Assembly (NCBI RefSeq): GCF_029227915.1
Contig: NC_079883.1
Span: forward strand, 16,122,001 to 16,186,000
Origin: Hydractinia symbiolongicarpus
Taxonomy: Eukaryota > Cnidaria > Hydrozoa > Anthoathecata > Hydractiniidae
Length of the DNA stretch: 64,000 bases
Direction of reading: 5' to 3'
Under the pieces are notes generated by a model. The model worked only from the letters and a program-made list of their open reading frames with translations, searched no databases and was not told where the DNA came from. This document shows, piece after piece, positions 1 through 56,779 of the stretch. Made by a program: the position numbers and the translations under genes. Numbering within the stretch: position 1 is the first letter of the stretch; every line of letters starts with the position of its first letter.

Positions 1-541
1 AATGGTTATCTATTGCATGTTCCTAAAGTGAATAGGTAAAAATCAAATGGTAAAAAACTGCGACTCTTTGCACATTGAGATCAGGCGAGCAGAGGATTTT
101 TCTCCCTTTAGGAAGTTGTGTTCATGTAACTTATTTTCGTATTAATCGAGGCAAGATACGCATGTGCCTGATAACGCATGCTGGAATAGAACTCCCCCCC
201 CCAATGTTACTTACAAGTCAATTCTATTCACGGGTTAGACGACCCGCCCACACTCTCCTATAAATTAAGGAAGTTACTCAAAAAGTGATATTAAGACTGG
301 GTGAGTGGCATAGCATCTTATACCTATATATACGGTTTCTTCTGGAGAAATAGACGAACTCAATCCCCTTTGGCTCGGATAACCAGAATTTTTTATCCTG
401 GAATCGGCATAAGAATCAAATGTGTAATCTCAGCAAGGTAATAAGTCTTAAAATGCTTACACGAGCTAAGAGTAATTCATAGTAAAAGATAGGCGGAGAA
501 TTCGTAAGAAAATTGTTGTTGTTGTAACCTGAGTTGTCTTG

Positions 542-1532
542 TCTCTATAATAATAGCCGTATTTTGTGTGTTCAAAAGGGTTACCGATATTTCTTTGATC
601 TTACCGCGAATTTTTAAAAACTTTTGTGGAGAAGGGTACTGTTCACATCTGTTTAACTGTACTAAGCGTCAGCTCAGTGTTAACAATAGCCTGTTTTTTG
701 GAAAAGGCTGTTACGCCTATGCGAGTCAGCCCACTGTGACAATTAATTTTTAAACTTTCTTGGGAATCACGCCTGTACGAATGTCCAACAATGTTTACCT
801 GGACTAACTGCTTAGCCACAGCTTTCAAAATGGCCGTATGTCTATTTCATATTCCCTCATCCGTAAAAATCGGGTTCTGCGGGATTTTGCCGGGATTTTC
901 CGAAAAAACTGCGCGCAACCATTTTGAACAGACAGAATACCGCTATTATTAAAGAGACTAGCCGGTTGCGATACAGTTTTTTGAAAAGGGTATTATTCCT
1001 AATGTTTGACACGGTTTACCTATACTATTTACCTATTACCTATAAGCGCTCAGTCCAATGTTAACAACGGGCTGTTTCCTCTGTTTCTGTTTAACCGAAG
1101 TTGGAATAAAATTTATTGCGGAAAAGGTGATTACACCTATTGTTTTACCTGTACACTAAGCACTCAGCCTGGAGTAACATTCACTTTAGAACTTTCACCG
1201 GGAACATTCTTCGAAAAATAAAAAAGGTTGACCGACTGTTTTTGCTATGATGGGGTAACAACAGGTTGTAAACTGTGCTTTTTATGGCTAAAGTTGCAGT
1301 AAAGTTAAATTTTCAAAAATACATTACAACTGAAACACTATAATGTTGTGTGGGCTTTACTCGATTCACGACACATACTGCATACCTCCTAAACCGCTCC
1401 ACCTAAATGTGTGACATTGTTTGAGGTTCTTATTAGGCGCTCCACTGGGCCTTTCAACGTTAGGCCGCACAGTTTTAGGAAATACTGTATTGTTGCTTAA
1501 CTCGGCGTTTGGACGCCGGGTTTCCCGGCTAG
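542..1532 (+). mobile_element. Helitron-like non-autonomous element, composite
   Basis: It begins TCTCTATAATAATAGCCG and ends with a perfect GC hairpin (CCGGG TTT CCCGG, 1516-1528) directly followed by CTAG. This is the 5'-TC ... hairpin-CTRR-3' plan of Helitrons. Inside, near 957, is the start of a second copy in reverse orientation, again abutting CTAG. No coding capacity is seen; two related segments (about 650-740 and 1030-1185) are diverged internal repeats. Confidence 0.5.
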
Positions 1533-1704
1533 TAATTATATAATATTGAGTATATTAGGAATTGTAAATACGTACGAATACCGAAAATAACTCCACACGC
1601 TTGAGGCAGCAAAGAGAATAAAGAAACAACAAGTCAAGAAGAAAAATTCTATAACAGTACATCACCTTAATTCGATTTTTAATTATTTGGGAGGTGAAAA
1701 TGCC

Positions 1705-2049
1705 GAATTAAAGAACTTAAGAACACTAGTGATATGCTTGATAGGATTTAGTGGCTTCATGAAATTTAATGAAATTGTTTTGAGCAATAATCACAGGAAA
1801 TAAACAGTCCCTGAATAAAACAAACAAACCTATCTCGTACACGAGAGCAAGAGAAATGTTTCTAGATGTGATTAAGAATATAGGCTTAGATCCAAGAAAT
1901 TTTGGATTACACAGCCTTCGGTTAACAGTGGAGTTAATGTTCGCTTGTTTAAATGACATGGACGTTGAAAGTCAGACCAGACAAAAGACGGGTATGTTGA
2001 GGATAACATAAATGCTTTACTTTCTGTATCTCAGACCTTAGGACTTTAA
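1705..2049 (+). pseudogene. Tyrosine-recombinase fragment, decayed
   Basis: The plus strand from 1705 reads a catalytic-core start (LRTLVICLIGFSGFM). After a stop near 1800 and a frame change, a segment near 1828-1920 reads SYTRAREMF and GLHSLR. A further frame change gives KDGYVEDN and SVSQ, ending near 2049. These are the conserved blocks of animal transposon tyrosine recombinases of the Crypton/DIRS type. The middle is deleted, and stops and frameshifts are present, so it is dead. Confidence 0.6.
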
Positions 2050-2466
2050 AATCACCCCTACTTTTAAGCACAGAATACCTCACTAAATTTTATTTCTCGA
2101 ATAGCGTCCTAAGTCTTGAAGAGATTACATAGACAATAAGGCTCATATTTTCGGTTGAACAAAGGGAATAAGAAAATAAGAGCATTTTTAGTGTTCCTTT
2201 CTGAGGTTTTCTTGCCTCTGTAGTCAGCTTCTGCTTTTTGTCTCTTGCTGTGGTGATTTTGCTTTTTATTTTTCATAAACTTTTTTATTTCTTGCATTGT
2301 GTCTGCTATTTTTAAATATAGTACCATTTGTATCACCATATTTGTATATTAACTAATTTTATTAATATTTGCAGGAAACATTTTAATAGCAGTAATTTAT
2401 TACCTACGATGTTTTATCCTGTATAAATATTCATTATAAATAAATAAATAGATTTAATGAACATAC

Positions 2467-44822
<42,356 letters not shown>

Positions 44823-45395
44823 CCCTTTAAATATTCAACATCAATATTCGTTGCACAAGGTGTTTCTGTTTAGACAACTAATAAGAATTTATAGGTGAAC
44901 GATGTTATAGAGAAATAGAAGCTAAATACAACATTGTGATTAATTATATAACACTTTTTGTGACGACAGTAATATGCCGCCTTGGAAATTGAATAAATTA
45001 AATATAGGAAGCTTATGAGTTTTATAATTTTCTGTTCCTTCAAAACAAAGCAGGTTTATTATTACCATGTTTAAAATGCGCGTTAAAGGTTACAAGTGTA
45101 TGGTGCCCCATAGCTGTCACCTTGTTGTTGTATCCTAAATTCAATTCGGCTCAAAGAATCAAAATAAATTGAATTTCGTTTTGAAAAGATTTTTAGACGA
45201 ATAAAAGATTTTGTTGTTGTCCTGTTTTATATGCATGACTCAACAACAGATTTTGCGATTGTTATTAAAGTGTAAAGTTAAAGTTCTCACTATGGCTTAA
45301 CAATAATGTTTGTAAATTTTATTTAAATATTTTTAGGTCATACTAATAATTGAAGTAATTCATATTTTACCATTCCCGAGCAAATATCTATATTA
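44823..45395. other. Upstream flank of the mosaic gene
   Basis: No ORF or repeat with a known motif. If the start at 44822 is right, the promoter and 5' UTR lie here. Confidence 0.4.
44937..44952 (-). promoter_or_regulatory. Possible TATA-like stretch upstream of the mosaic gene
   Basis: The minus strand reads TTATATAATTAAT here, about 120 bp before the ATG at 44822. In AT-rich DNA such matches are common, so this is only a candidate. Confidence 0.15.
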
Positions 45396-46080
45396 TCTCT
45401 TTATTAATAGCCGTATTTTTGTCTGTGTGTCCGCAAAAGCCGGGTCCCGTTGCGGAAAAACGAAATTTCTAAAATGCGCACCAATACACCACGACTATCT
45501 ATATTATAATAGCCGTCGTCTGTCTGTCTCTGCGCAGACCCCCCGCTGAGTTAGAAAATGATGTTACGGAAACACGAATATCAAATGCGATATATTTTTA
45601 TCCACTTTGTTGCGACGGGTAAATATAAAGGACGGGCAAACCCGTGGATTTTTTTATAATAATAGCCGTCGTCTGTCTGTCTCTGCGCAAGATGGCACCT
45701 CAAGTAGCGAGACACACGAAAAGCGGTATACGGGCTAACGACTAGTCTCTTTAATAATAGCCATATTTTGTCTGTCTGTCTGCGAGAAAAACGTCGTATT
45801 ACGGAAACACGAAATGCATGATATAAAATCCACGGGGTCGCCCGTCCGGGCGACCCCGTGGATTTTTCCACGGGTAACCGGCTAGTCTCTATAATAATAG
45901 CCGTCGTCTGTCTGTCTCTGCGCAGACCCCCGCCAAGTTAGAAAATGATGTTACGGAAACACGAATATTGCTGCGACGGGTAAATATAAAGGACGGGCAA
46001 ACCCGTGGATTTTTCCACGGCTAATGACTAGTCTCTTTAATAATAGCTGTAGTCCGTCTGTCTGTTTGTGAGCAAGAAAA
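45396..46080 (+). mobile_element. Head-to-tail array of Helitron-like mini-elements
   Basis: Two complete units, 45746-45885 (140 bp) and 45886-46031 (146 bp), each start TCTCTWTAATAATAGCC. The first ends in a CCCGTGGATTTTTCCACGGG hairpin followed by CTAG; the second keeps that sequence with a changed right arm, then CTAG. The next start (46032) follows CTAG directly. Further starts at 45396 and 45497 and a truncated one near 45655 precede them. A large palindrome lies at 45830-45862. Confidence 0.6.
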
Positions 46081-46082
46081 AA

Positions 46083-47036
46083 GTTGTGTTACGGACACAC
46101 GAATTGGTTTCGCACAGCTCAAACTTTACGCTATTAAAAATTTTTATTTTTATTTTGTCTTTTGCGTGGTTTCATGAAAGTTTAATTTTAAAAGTTTCTT
46201 ATACAAAAGTCAATTAACTTTTATTGTTCAATTAACTTTTATTGTTCCTTTAATGCAGTTTCTTTGTTATAAGTACACGGTCAAAGTTGCGGACGCATAA
46301 CATTGCGTTGTCTATTTCATTAATAAAGATTTAATTATTCGCGCCTTTTTTAAGAAATTAACATAAATATGATGAGAAGAACTGTAAATTTTGGGGCGTT
46401 TTTGTAAGTGGATTTTTTGTTTGTGGACAATTTTATTTTTGGTCCGCCCTTCGATTAAAATTTTCCAAACAAATTAATAAAAAAATATTTATATTTACTC
46501 GGTATAAATTCAAATTTTTTCCTTCGTGAATTTTGTTTGATCTTACCATACATACACTGAAACTAAGTGTCTTAATTTTCTGCTGAAATTTTTTTTATTA
46601 TTATTATCTTTATTTTATTTATCTCTAAGAGCGTAAGAAAGTGTCAAATTTAAATTTTTGAAAACTACTTACAGCTTTTTGTTCTAACTCAGATCTGGCT
46701 GTAAAAATGCGCTCATTATCGTTACATATATGTCCTTTACGAGAAAGCGACGTGACCCTACTACTGTTTTCTTTTCGTGAATTTTGTTAAGCTTAAAAAG
46801 TCGATTGGGCTAATGCTTGAACCTAATGTCAGCCTAAATCTTTTGATAAATTAGGTTCTGACAAAAACAAAAACATGTAGTTTTTAATGTTTAAGCGCCC
46901 ATAGGTAGATTATTTTAGGGGCCATATGACTACCATAGAGTAACTTTATACCAGGTTAAAAAGCGGTTCGCGGAATACCGATGCAAGAAGTATGTATGAC
47001 TAGTGAATTTCCGTGGATGTTTTCACGGGAAAGCGA
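46083..47036. other. Intergenic DNA, nothing recognised
   Basis: AT-rich, with no coding motif; ends in another Helitron-like 3' end (hairpin near 47011-47030, CTAG 47037-47040). Confidence 0.4.
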
Positions 47037-47040
47037 CTAG

Positions 47041-47168
47041 TCTCTGTTATAATACCCGTATACGTCTGTCCGTCACACAAAAATGGTACCCCAAGTAGCG
47101 AGACGCGCTAAAGAGACGGTATGAAAAGACTGTGTGAACCCGTGGATTTTTCCACGGGCCACCGACTA
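47041..47168 (+). mobile_element. 128-bp Helitron-like mini-element
   Basis: It starts TCTCTGTTATAATACCCG and ends with the hairpin CCCGTGGATTTTTCCACGGG (about 47139-47158), then CTAG. It directly follows the CTAG of a preceding element, so it too is in a head-to-tail pair. Confidence 0.6.
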
Positions 47169-47689
47169 GTAAAGATGAAAATTAATAGTTCTGATGAGAA
47201 ATTAGATGTCATGTTTGTAACAATTCTTATGCTGCGTAACCAAAGAAAGAAATTTTCAAAGTTTTATAAAGGATATACCCACGAACAAAAGAATTTGGGT
47301 CAGAAGTATTTTCCCGGAAAATAATACCGTTTAGCATTTTTTACCACCCCCAACCTTGTAACGCATCATGTATTTATTTTCTATAGTACCAAAAACCTTC
47401 ATGTAACAGATAATCAGGCAAACTAATGCTCTAATATGGAAAAAAAAGATATAACAGGGCCATTTATTTAGCACACAGGATGACGTTTTTGGTAGTTTTA
47501 TGAAGTCCAGAGGTAAGAAACAAATTTAAGATGTACACCCTAAATATTCGTAACAGCTCCTAACAAAAATGATCATATCCCCCCTCCCCTTCCTCAGGCG
47601 TTACGTAATTATTAAATGATCCCTTTACTCCACTATGGATAAGCAAATAAAGCACCAAATGCAAAATTACTTTGTGCACTCTCTGTGCA

Positions 47690-48292
47690 ATGTAGTATTT
47701 GTTTGAATCGATCGATGCAACTAAAATTAGGACATTGCATAATCTTCGTCGATCGACGTCGACATGGAGGTCGAATTCGAAAGTAGGATTGCTTTCGATT
47801 TTTTTGTCGATCGATTAAAATTTATCCAATGAGATTGATTTAAACCCACGTGATGTAAACAAATCGACGAAGAAATGAACATTTACCGAGAAGCAGAAAA
47901 AAGAGAAAAATGGGTAAAAAAAATTCAAACAAACGAAAATTTAATTGCATATTTGATGCAGCAACAACAAACATTATTTAACACGAGCAACCGTTAAAAG
48001 ATACATTACTGATAAGTGATTATTCGCAGATGAATGTTGAGGAATAAGTTTTTATTTTTAGTGACATTTTAGAAGAATATTTAAATATATTTTTGTTTAT
48101 CGTATATATATTTCATAAGTACCTGGTCAATATCATTATTTTATATCAAATTTGTGTTATTGTTTTGAAATAAGTTTGAATAAGTAGCCATCGATCGAAG
48201 CATGGTCGAATGTAAATGGAAGCAATTTTCATAAAAACGATCATCGATCGATTCGATCGCATTCGTTTGAGTGGAAACCCGCCTTAAGAAAG
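47690..48292. mobile_element. MITE-like element with GTGGAAACCCGCC end
   Basis: The right end (48210-48292) carries ATCATCGATCGATTCGATCG and TTTGAGTGGAAACCCGCCTT. The left side (47699-47722) has an inverted version of the ATCGATCGAT block. The inner part is low in coding signal. The same terminus is at 29604 and 34857. Confidence 0.5.
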
Positions 48293-48689
48293 AATAGTTT
48301 GATTCGCAAGAAAGTATCTATATAATATAGAACTAGTGTAAATTAACTGATCACTCCGGCCCCAACAAATACTTCTTAAAGGAAAGGCAAACAAAAAATT
48401 AGTTTGTAATAGCTATAAAATAGCTAAAAAATTTTAATTGATAAAAAATCCTAAAATCTACTGAGATAACTACTATAATAACAAATAAATAACTGTATTT
48501 CACAACTAAGTATCTATATATCTTCCTAGCAACATTCTACAGAATATTCATGGCTGTCCAGGGTGAACAAAAGTAGGCTTTTGAACTTTTTGAAACATAG
48601 GATAAGACATAGCTCTCATGACCAACAAAAATAGTTTTTTATGTTTTGAGTCCCTTTTCCACAACATACTTCGTGCATAATAAAAGAGG

Positions 48690-48790
48690 TAACACCCTAG
48701 AACAAGCTAAGAACAACCTGGAACAACATAAAAACAAGCTAGAACAACCTAAGAATAAGCTAGAACAACCTGGAATGGGCAAAACAACCA
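48690..48790 (+). repeat. Short tandem repeat (about 24-bp units, AACAAGCTAGAACAACCTAAG)
   Basis: About four imperfect units give a Gln/Asn/Lys-rich open frame (48646-48921). The frame looks like a by-product of the repeat rather than a gene. Confidence 0.6.
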
Positions 48791-48921
48791 GAGAACATAA
48801 TAAAGATAAGCTTAATCTATCTGAAGCTGAAAGATGTCAGGCTAGTCCGCGTTTTGTCATGCTGCAAGACTTAAATTCGGACAATTCCCAATGCGTGTTT
48901 TGTGAGCGATTGAGGTCATAA

Positions 48922-50937
48922 GACTGCGTGTGCAATAAACAAACTTTAAGCCTGAGAAGCGTCGTAATTTTCACATCTGCTGAATAGCGAAGAAATACGT
49001 AAGTTGGAACGTTGAGGTAGGCAAGGGTCTTTGTGTGTTTCTTCCACAACAAATTTAAACGATCTCCCAAGTTTTGAAAAGCCAGAAGGCAGCGATTAAT
49101 AGCCTGGAATGACAGGATCAGTTTTGACTGAAAATATTCGTAATAGCCACGTGGCAGAAATTTGCTTTTGGTTGAATGATACGTGCGACCACCAGAACGA
49201 TTGCACCTACATCAATACGATGTGTCTTTATCCATCCCGTTGGTTGGATGCTACCAAAATGCGATTTTTCTAAGAACTATTGTAAGACAGTTGAGGTTTT
49301 GTGGATCCAAATGTAAAAACAACGACAGAAGTTTTGTAGGTAATGTTTAAAAAGTTAATGCATTTACAGACTTTAAAAAAGACTTTAATATAAATATAGC
49401 CTTAGACAAAAGTTTTCACGATTTTGCGATTTTTCAAATCCTTTTTCAAAAAAAACATTTTGTATGCTTTTTGTTACTTATCTTGTTTTAAATAATGTAC
49501 TTATTAACAATCTAAAATTCTTAAAATCGCGAAAAAATTATTAAAATTAAAGACTTAAATTAAAAACAAAAATCTCTGCCTTTAAGGTAATCTTGTTGGC
49601 CAAATGGAAGCCTTCTACTAGAACACAACACGTAACAAAAAAAGCTGCAGTTATTTTTTCCTTCCTTCCATTCATTTACCATTACGAAAGAACGAAGTCG
49701 GTTTCCTTGATGTAACGAACTGTATATATATATTATCGTCGTAAGACGGCGGTTTACATAAAATGCTAAAATTTAATATCTCGGGAAAAAATCTTGAATA
49801 AAGAAATGCAATAACTAGCTATTTTCCTAGCTAAATGTTTTTAACTAAAATGATTTGTTTCCATCTTTAATCACGTGACGCCATAAACTATTTTTAAACC
49901 AATAAGAATAGTGGGTGAAAATTGCCCTTATTTGATTTATGTAACGTTATTGATAGTTAAAGATTTGTTCCCCCATCTGGCCTGCAAATTATTATGTAAA
50001 TTTTAAATATGGTTGAGCTATGCGTTGTAAACTGAAGGTAAAAGTGAAACTTCTTTTTAACCAATTGGCGCTAAATTCGGTATGTTAAGTGAGTTAAGAG
50101 CCGTCGTGTTGGGATAACATAAATATATAATGTATATTTACAAAATATATAAATGCTTCGAATATCGCAATTAGCTAGTGTAACGACTACCCGAAATACT
50201 ACCCCATTGGGGTACCCCATCTTTTCAATTAACTCCCCGTTTAGCAAATATTATATTAGCCGATATTCAATTATAAATAATTTAGCTCTCACAAAGATGT
50301 AAACAAAATTGATATTTATAACAGACTTAATTTATCTCCTGGGTCTATGTTGTCGTTCTGCAAAGTTTTTAGGCGAAGATTCACTGTTTTCTTGTATTAT
50401 AACATTGCTACTCTTGTCATGATAGGTGTTAAATCGAAAAATAGTAAGGATGTTTTTATGGGGCAGAGTAAACCAATCCGTCTGGTCTTCAAAATCAACA
50501 CTGGCATCATGAATAGCCGTTCGCCTCTCCTTTTACAAATAGGTGATCAGGTGTTTGTGCGTAGCGTGTTCTACTCCGCCTCGCTGCCGTAAATGTATTG
50601 TTTTTTTCTTAGCAACAATTGCAACCAAAACTAGAGTTTAGTGATAATGGGAAGAAACGTGCCTGGAAAATATTTAGCCAAATGAAAAGGTTAAAAGTAT
50701 GTTAAAAAATATCCATGTTAATCCTTTTTAATTATAGATTGGTTTTGAAGAAACTGTTCTAGTAGCAAATTGTAAAAAATATTATCCTCATAACCAAATA
50801 AATAGTGCCTGTATACCTTTTGTTACTATTGGTGGTACGTGATAGTGTCATCATGCGTAATGACATGGGAAAGCAATTTTCCTTCTATAATATTTTCAGG
50901 AAATATTAAGGAAGTAATATTTTGTACGAAATAATAA
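48922..50937. other. Intergenic DNA, nothing recognised
   Basis: AT-rich. Only short unsupported frames, such as 50347-50592. Confidence 0.4.
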
Positions 50938-53670
<2,733 letters not shown>

Positions 53671-54160
53671 ACCTTATCGAGGAAAAAAAGTCGGGAGTAA
53701 ATTTCGTCGAGGGAAAAATTAAGTAAATTTTGAAAAATAAGTCACTTTTTCCCGACTAATTTTTCAAATAAGTCACTTTTGCTCGACTAATTTTTGATAT
53801 TCCTGTAGATTACCTCACAAGGGAATTTAAATCATTTTTTTTATTTATCTATGTATGTTTTCCATACAAAAACAACTACGAGATAAGTACAAAACAATTT
53901 TTGTTTCCATTATGTTTTTTATGTCCCCGATCCTTTTTTGTAATCTTACTTGCAATTTATTAAGGTGGTAAAAATGAAAAAAAAAAAGTTTAGGATAAAA
54001 GAAAAAAGTCGGGGTAAATTCTTAGTCGGGATTTAAAAAAATCGGGTAAAAGTACTAGTTGGGGAAAAAATAATCGGGGGAAATTTTAGTCGAAGAAAAA
54101 TTAAGTCACTTGCCAAAAAAATAGGCCCTTTTCCTGACTTTTTTTCCCCGAAAGGGTATA
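53671..54160. mobile_element. MITE-like element with CCTTATCGAGG / CCCTTTCGGGG ends
   Basis: The inverted ends read CCTTATCGAGGAAAAAAAGTC on the left and CCCTTTCGGGGAAAAAAAGTC (minus strand) on the right. The interior repeats GTCGGG and AAGTCACTTTT motifs. The first bases resemble the TACCTTATCGG element at 4722-5048. Confidence 0.5.
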
Positions 54161-54469
54161 AGAAAATAGACTAAAAATTCTGCTTGTTGATCTGACCGCG
54201 TTAATTTAATTGGCGTAGGAATTTCTTCTTTTAATTTAAATTCAAATAGTTTCTTATCTTGCACATAATAAATTTTTAAATAATTTTCCAAAAATAGATA
54301 CACATTTCAATAATTAACTACATTAATACGAAAAGTTGCCTGTGACTTAAATGCCGAACCGGGCAACAATTCGGTTTTCCAAAGGGAATTTTTTTTTCTT
54401 CCTGAGAAATGTGCAAATTCAAAAATTTTTATTTATTGGCTATTAAAACATTACGTAATTTAAAGACTA

Positions 54470-54700
54470 ACGTCAATGATATTATGCAAGTTGGTGAAGT
54501 CATTGCAGTGCACTTTAAAGTTTGAGGACAAATAATTTCGAGACGACTGGAAATAACTGACGTCATCTCCTAAATGGGTACCACCTGAGACCAAAACAGG
54601 ACTAATTTCCTAAATCTGGGTCCATTCATCTGTTTCGGAACAGACAGATTGATGACATCATCAATATCTCTGTAACCGTTCGTCAACCTATCGCCTTAGG
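54470..54700. mobile_element. Fragment of the 27.5-kb Helitron-like family, inverted
   Basis: It carries the inverse of the 27890-28010 block (GATGACATCATCAATATCTC, TGGTACCACCTGAGACC). No clear ends. Confidence 0.4.
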
Positions 54701-56003
54701 TGTTCGTCGAAACGAAATAGAGGCAACAAGTCTCCTAATATATATATATAACAAACAAGTAACAATAAAATATAAGCTTAAAAGTTTAAAAACAAGAATG
54801 ATAATAATAATAATATCAATAATAAAAACAACAACAACAATATAATTGTAAAATATTGCAAAATATCTCATTCATCTTTATAGTTCACACCATACAATGC
54901 TAACATATCATCATGCCTATCTATACGTAAACACCAAACGTCACTACACTGTAAAAAATAAACACAATCTCAGGATGCAACAAAAATTCCACCAATCTTT
55001 GATTTGCACTTTGTTTTTAATAAACACATATTTCTTGATATATATAGAAATGAGATGTTTGTAAAGTTACATTAAGAAGTCCTTTCGAGACTGACTTTAC
55101 TATAAGTGATAAAGAAGTTAATAATAAATAAAGTTATTTTCGTTTGAGGTACGAATTAGAAAATAACATCATTTCAAGAAGAGTTGTACTACCGTTGACT
55201 CTGTAGTAATGTCAGGTTCAGAGCTTCTGTCATGTGTAAACTACGTTCAAGTTGTGCTGGTGAACTGGAACACGTAGTTATGCCTAATTTGATGAGTAAT
55301 ATAGACATTTGCGCAAACTCGTTTTAGGCTAACGATACACGGATTTTGATTGGACGTGCGTTTTGAATAGAAACGGCGAGTTGGACAGAGTTTGTATTAT
55401 TAAACAAGATGATGGAGGGTGGAGAGTGAAAAATAGTCACACGAAAAAAATATCGCAGAAATTTTGTAATTAAGAACGAATGTAACTGGCAGAACATGTT
55501 ATTTTTATAGTCTTCTTTCAAAAACTTCCTGATTATTGAGGAAGAAAGTTTGTCAACAAGCCAGGTTGCAATGTTAAAATTGGCACGTTGACATAAACAA
55601 ACGGTTTATCAACAACAGATTTTAAGAACATAAAATTTTAAGATTTCAAACAGCTTTTTTAATATATTATGTAGCTACCTACTGCTACCTATTATTACTC
55701 CGCTTCCAGTTATCCCTGCACTTTCACATTATACAGATATTTTAACCTACATTTTACGACCATTAAAAAAAAAGTTATTTTTGATGGATAGGAATACATT
55801 TCTTTTTTTACTAGACTTCTCTCTAATCGAATTAAATCAACATAAATCAGTCAGTTTTTATATCACATACATTTCTTCCCTTTAAAGTTTACATAATAAA
55901 AACAACTAGCAATGTTTAAAAGCTAATACACGAGTTTACAGTTTCAGCATGTTTAAATAGGAAGATCCTTTATCCAAAATGCCATTCCGTGGTTTTAAAT
56001 TTA

Positions 56004-56562
56004 AACAAGAAGCCCTGCGCCTTAAAGATTTCCGCCATTAGCAATAATCTGAAAAAAGATATAAAATCGTGACATATTTGACACGATTTTATAGCTATAA
56101 TACATTATCTTTCACCAAAAATATCCAGCCTCAATAATTCCTCTTTAAATTAAAATTCATTGATAATTAATTAGTTCTGGTGAATATAGCTTTAGTCTAC
56201 GTGCTTGCAAAATTGTAGTACAGAAGGAAATGACGTAATTATATAACATCAAAGATGGCGCATTATAAGACGATCTTTATTATGCTACACTGCACGAGCT
56301 TTAACTTTCGATTATAAACTTTAAAATAAAGTAATGTTCATTGGATAATAAAACAATTTGTTGCACTGTTAGGACTCTTATTGGCTTAAAACTCATTTTA
56401 GCCTCGTTCTCAGAAAAAAATCTGTCAAAACGAGGATTTAAGCTTTAGCCTGGATAAGTTTTAGGAGTCCAGGCTCTGGGCTGTCTCTATCTATCTATCT
56501 CTCTATCTCTCTCTCTATCTTCCCAGGCGATATTAAAGATTCCACCTTCGCCGGCGGAAATC
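56004..56562. repeat. Element A, diverged third copy
   Basis: It has the same terminal words as the copies at 14.7 and 17.7 kb (AACAAGAAGCCCTG; CGGCGGAAAT) but lacks their tandem core. It contains a CTAT/CTCT microsatellite (56484-56520). Confidence 0.45.
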
Positions 56563-56779
56563 AATTATTATTAGAATTACGTCATTCAAATATGACGTAT
56601 TGTTGCGTAATACCGAAATGCATTGGGTGCGCATTTAGCAGGAGTTCGCGGAAAAAGCCTAGAGGCACACGCACGTGTTTTTGAGATTTTGTATACCGTT
56701 GAAGCACTAAAATAAAACCTTTTGAACTGTAATCATCGTTCAATAATAGAAACAAATAAAACGAATAATGAAAATCTAG

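Noticed and set aside
2109-2339. Minus-strand 76-codon frame as terminal exon of the mosaic gene
   Set aside because: It is Lys-rich with no Cys pattern, and the nearest acceptor (before 2220) lacks a pyrimidine tract.
48646-48921. Gln/Asn/Lys-rich ORF as a small gene
   Set aside because: Its bulk is a short tandem repeat and it has no splice or family support.
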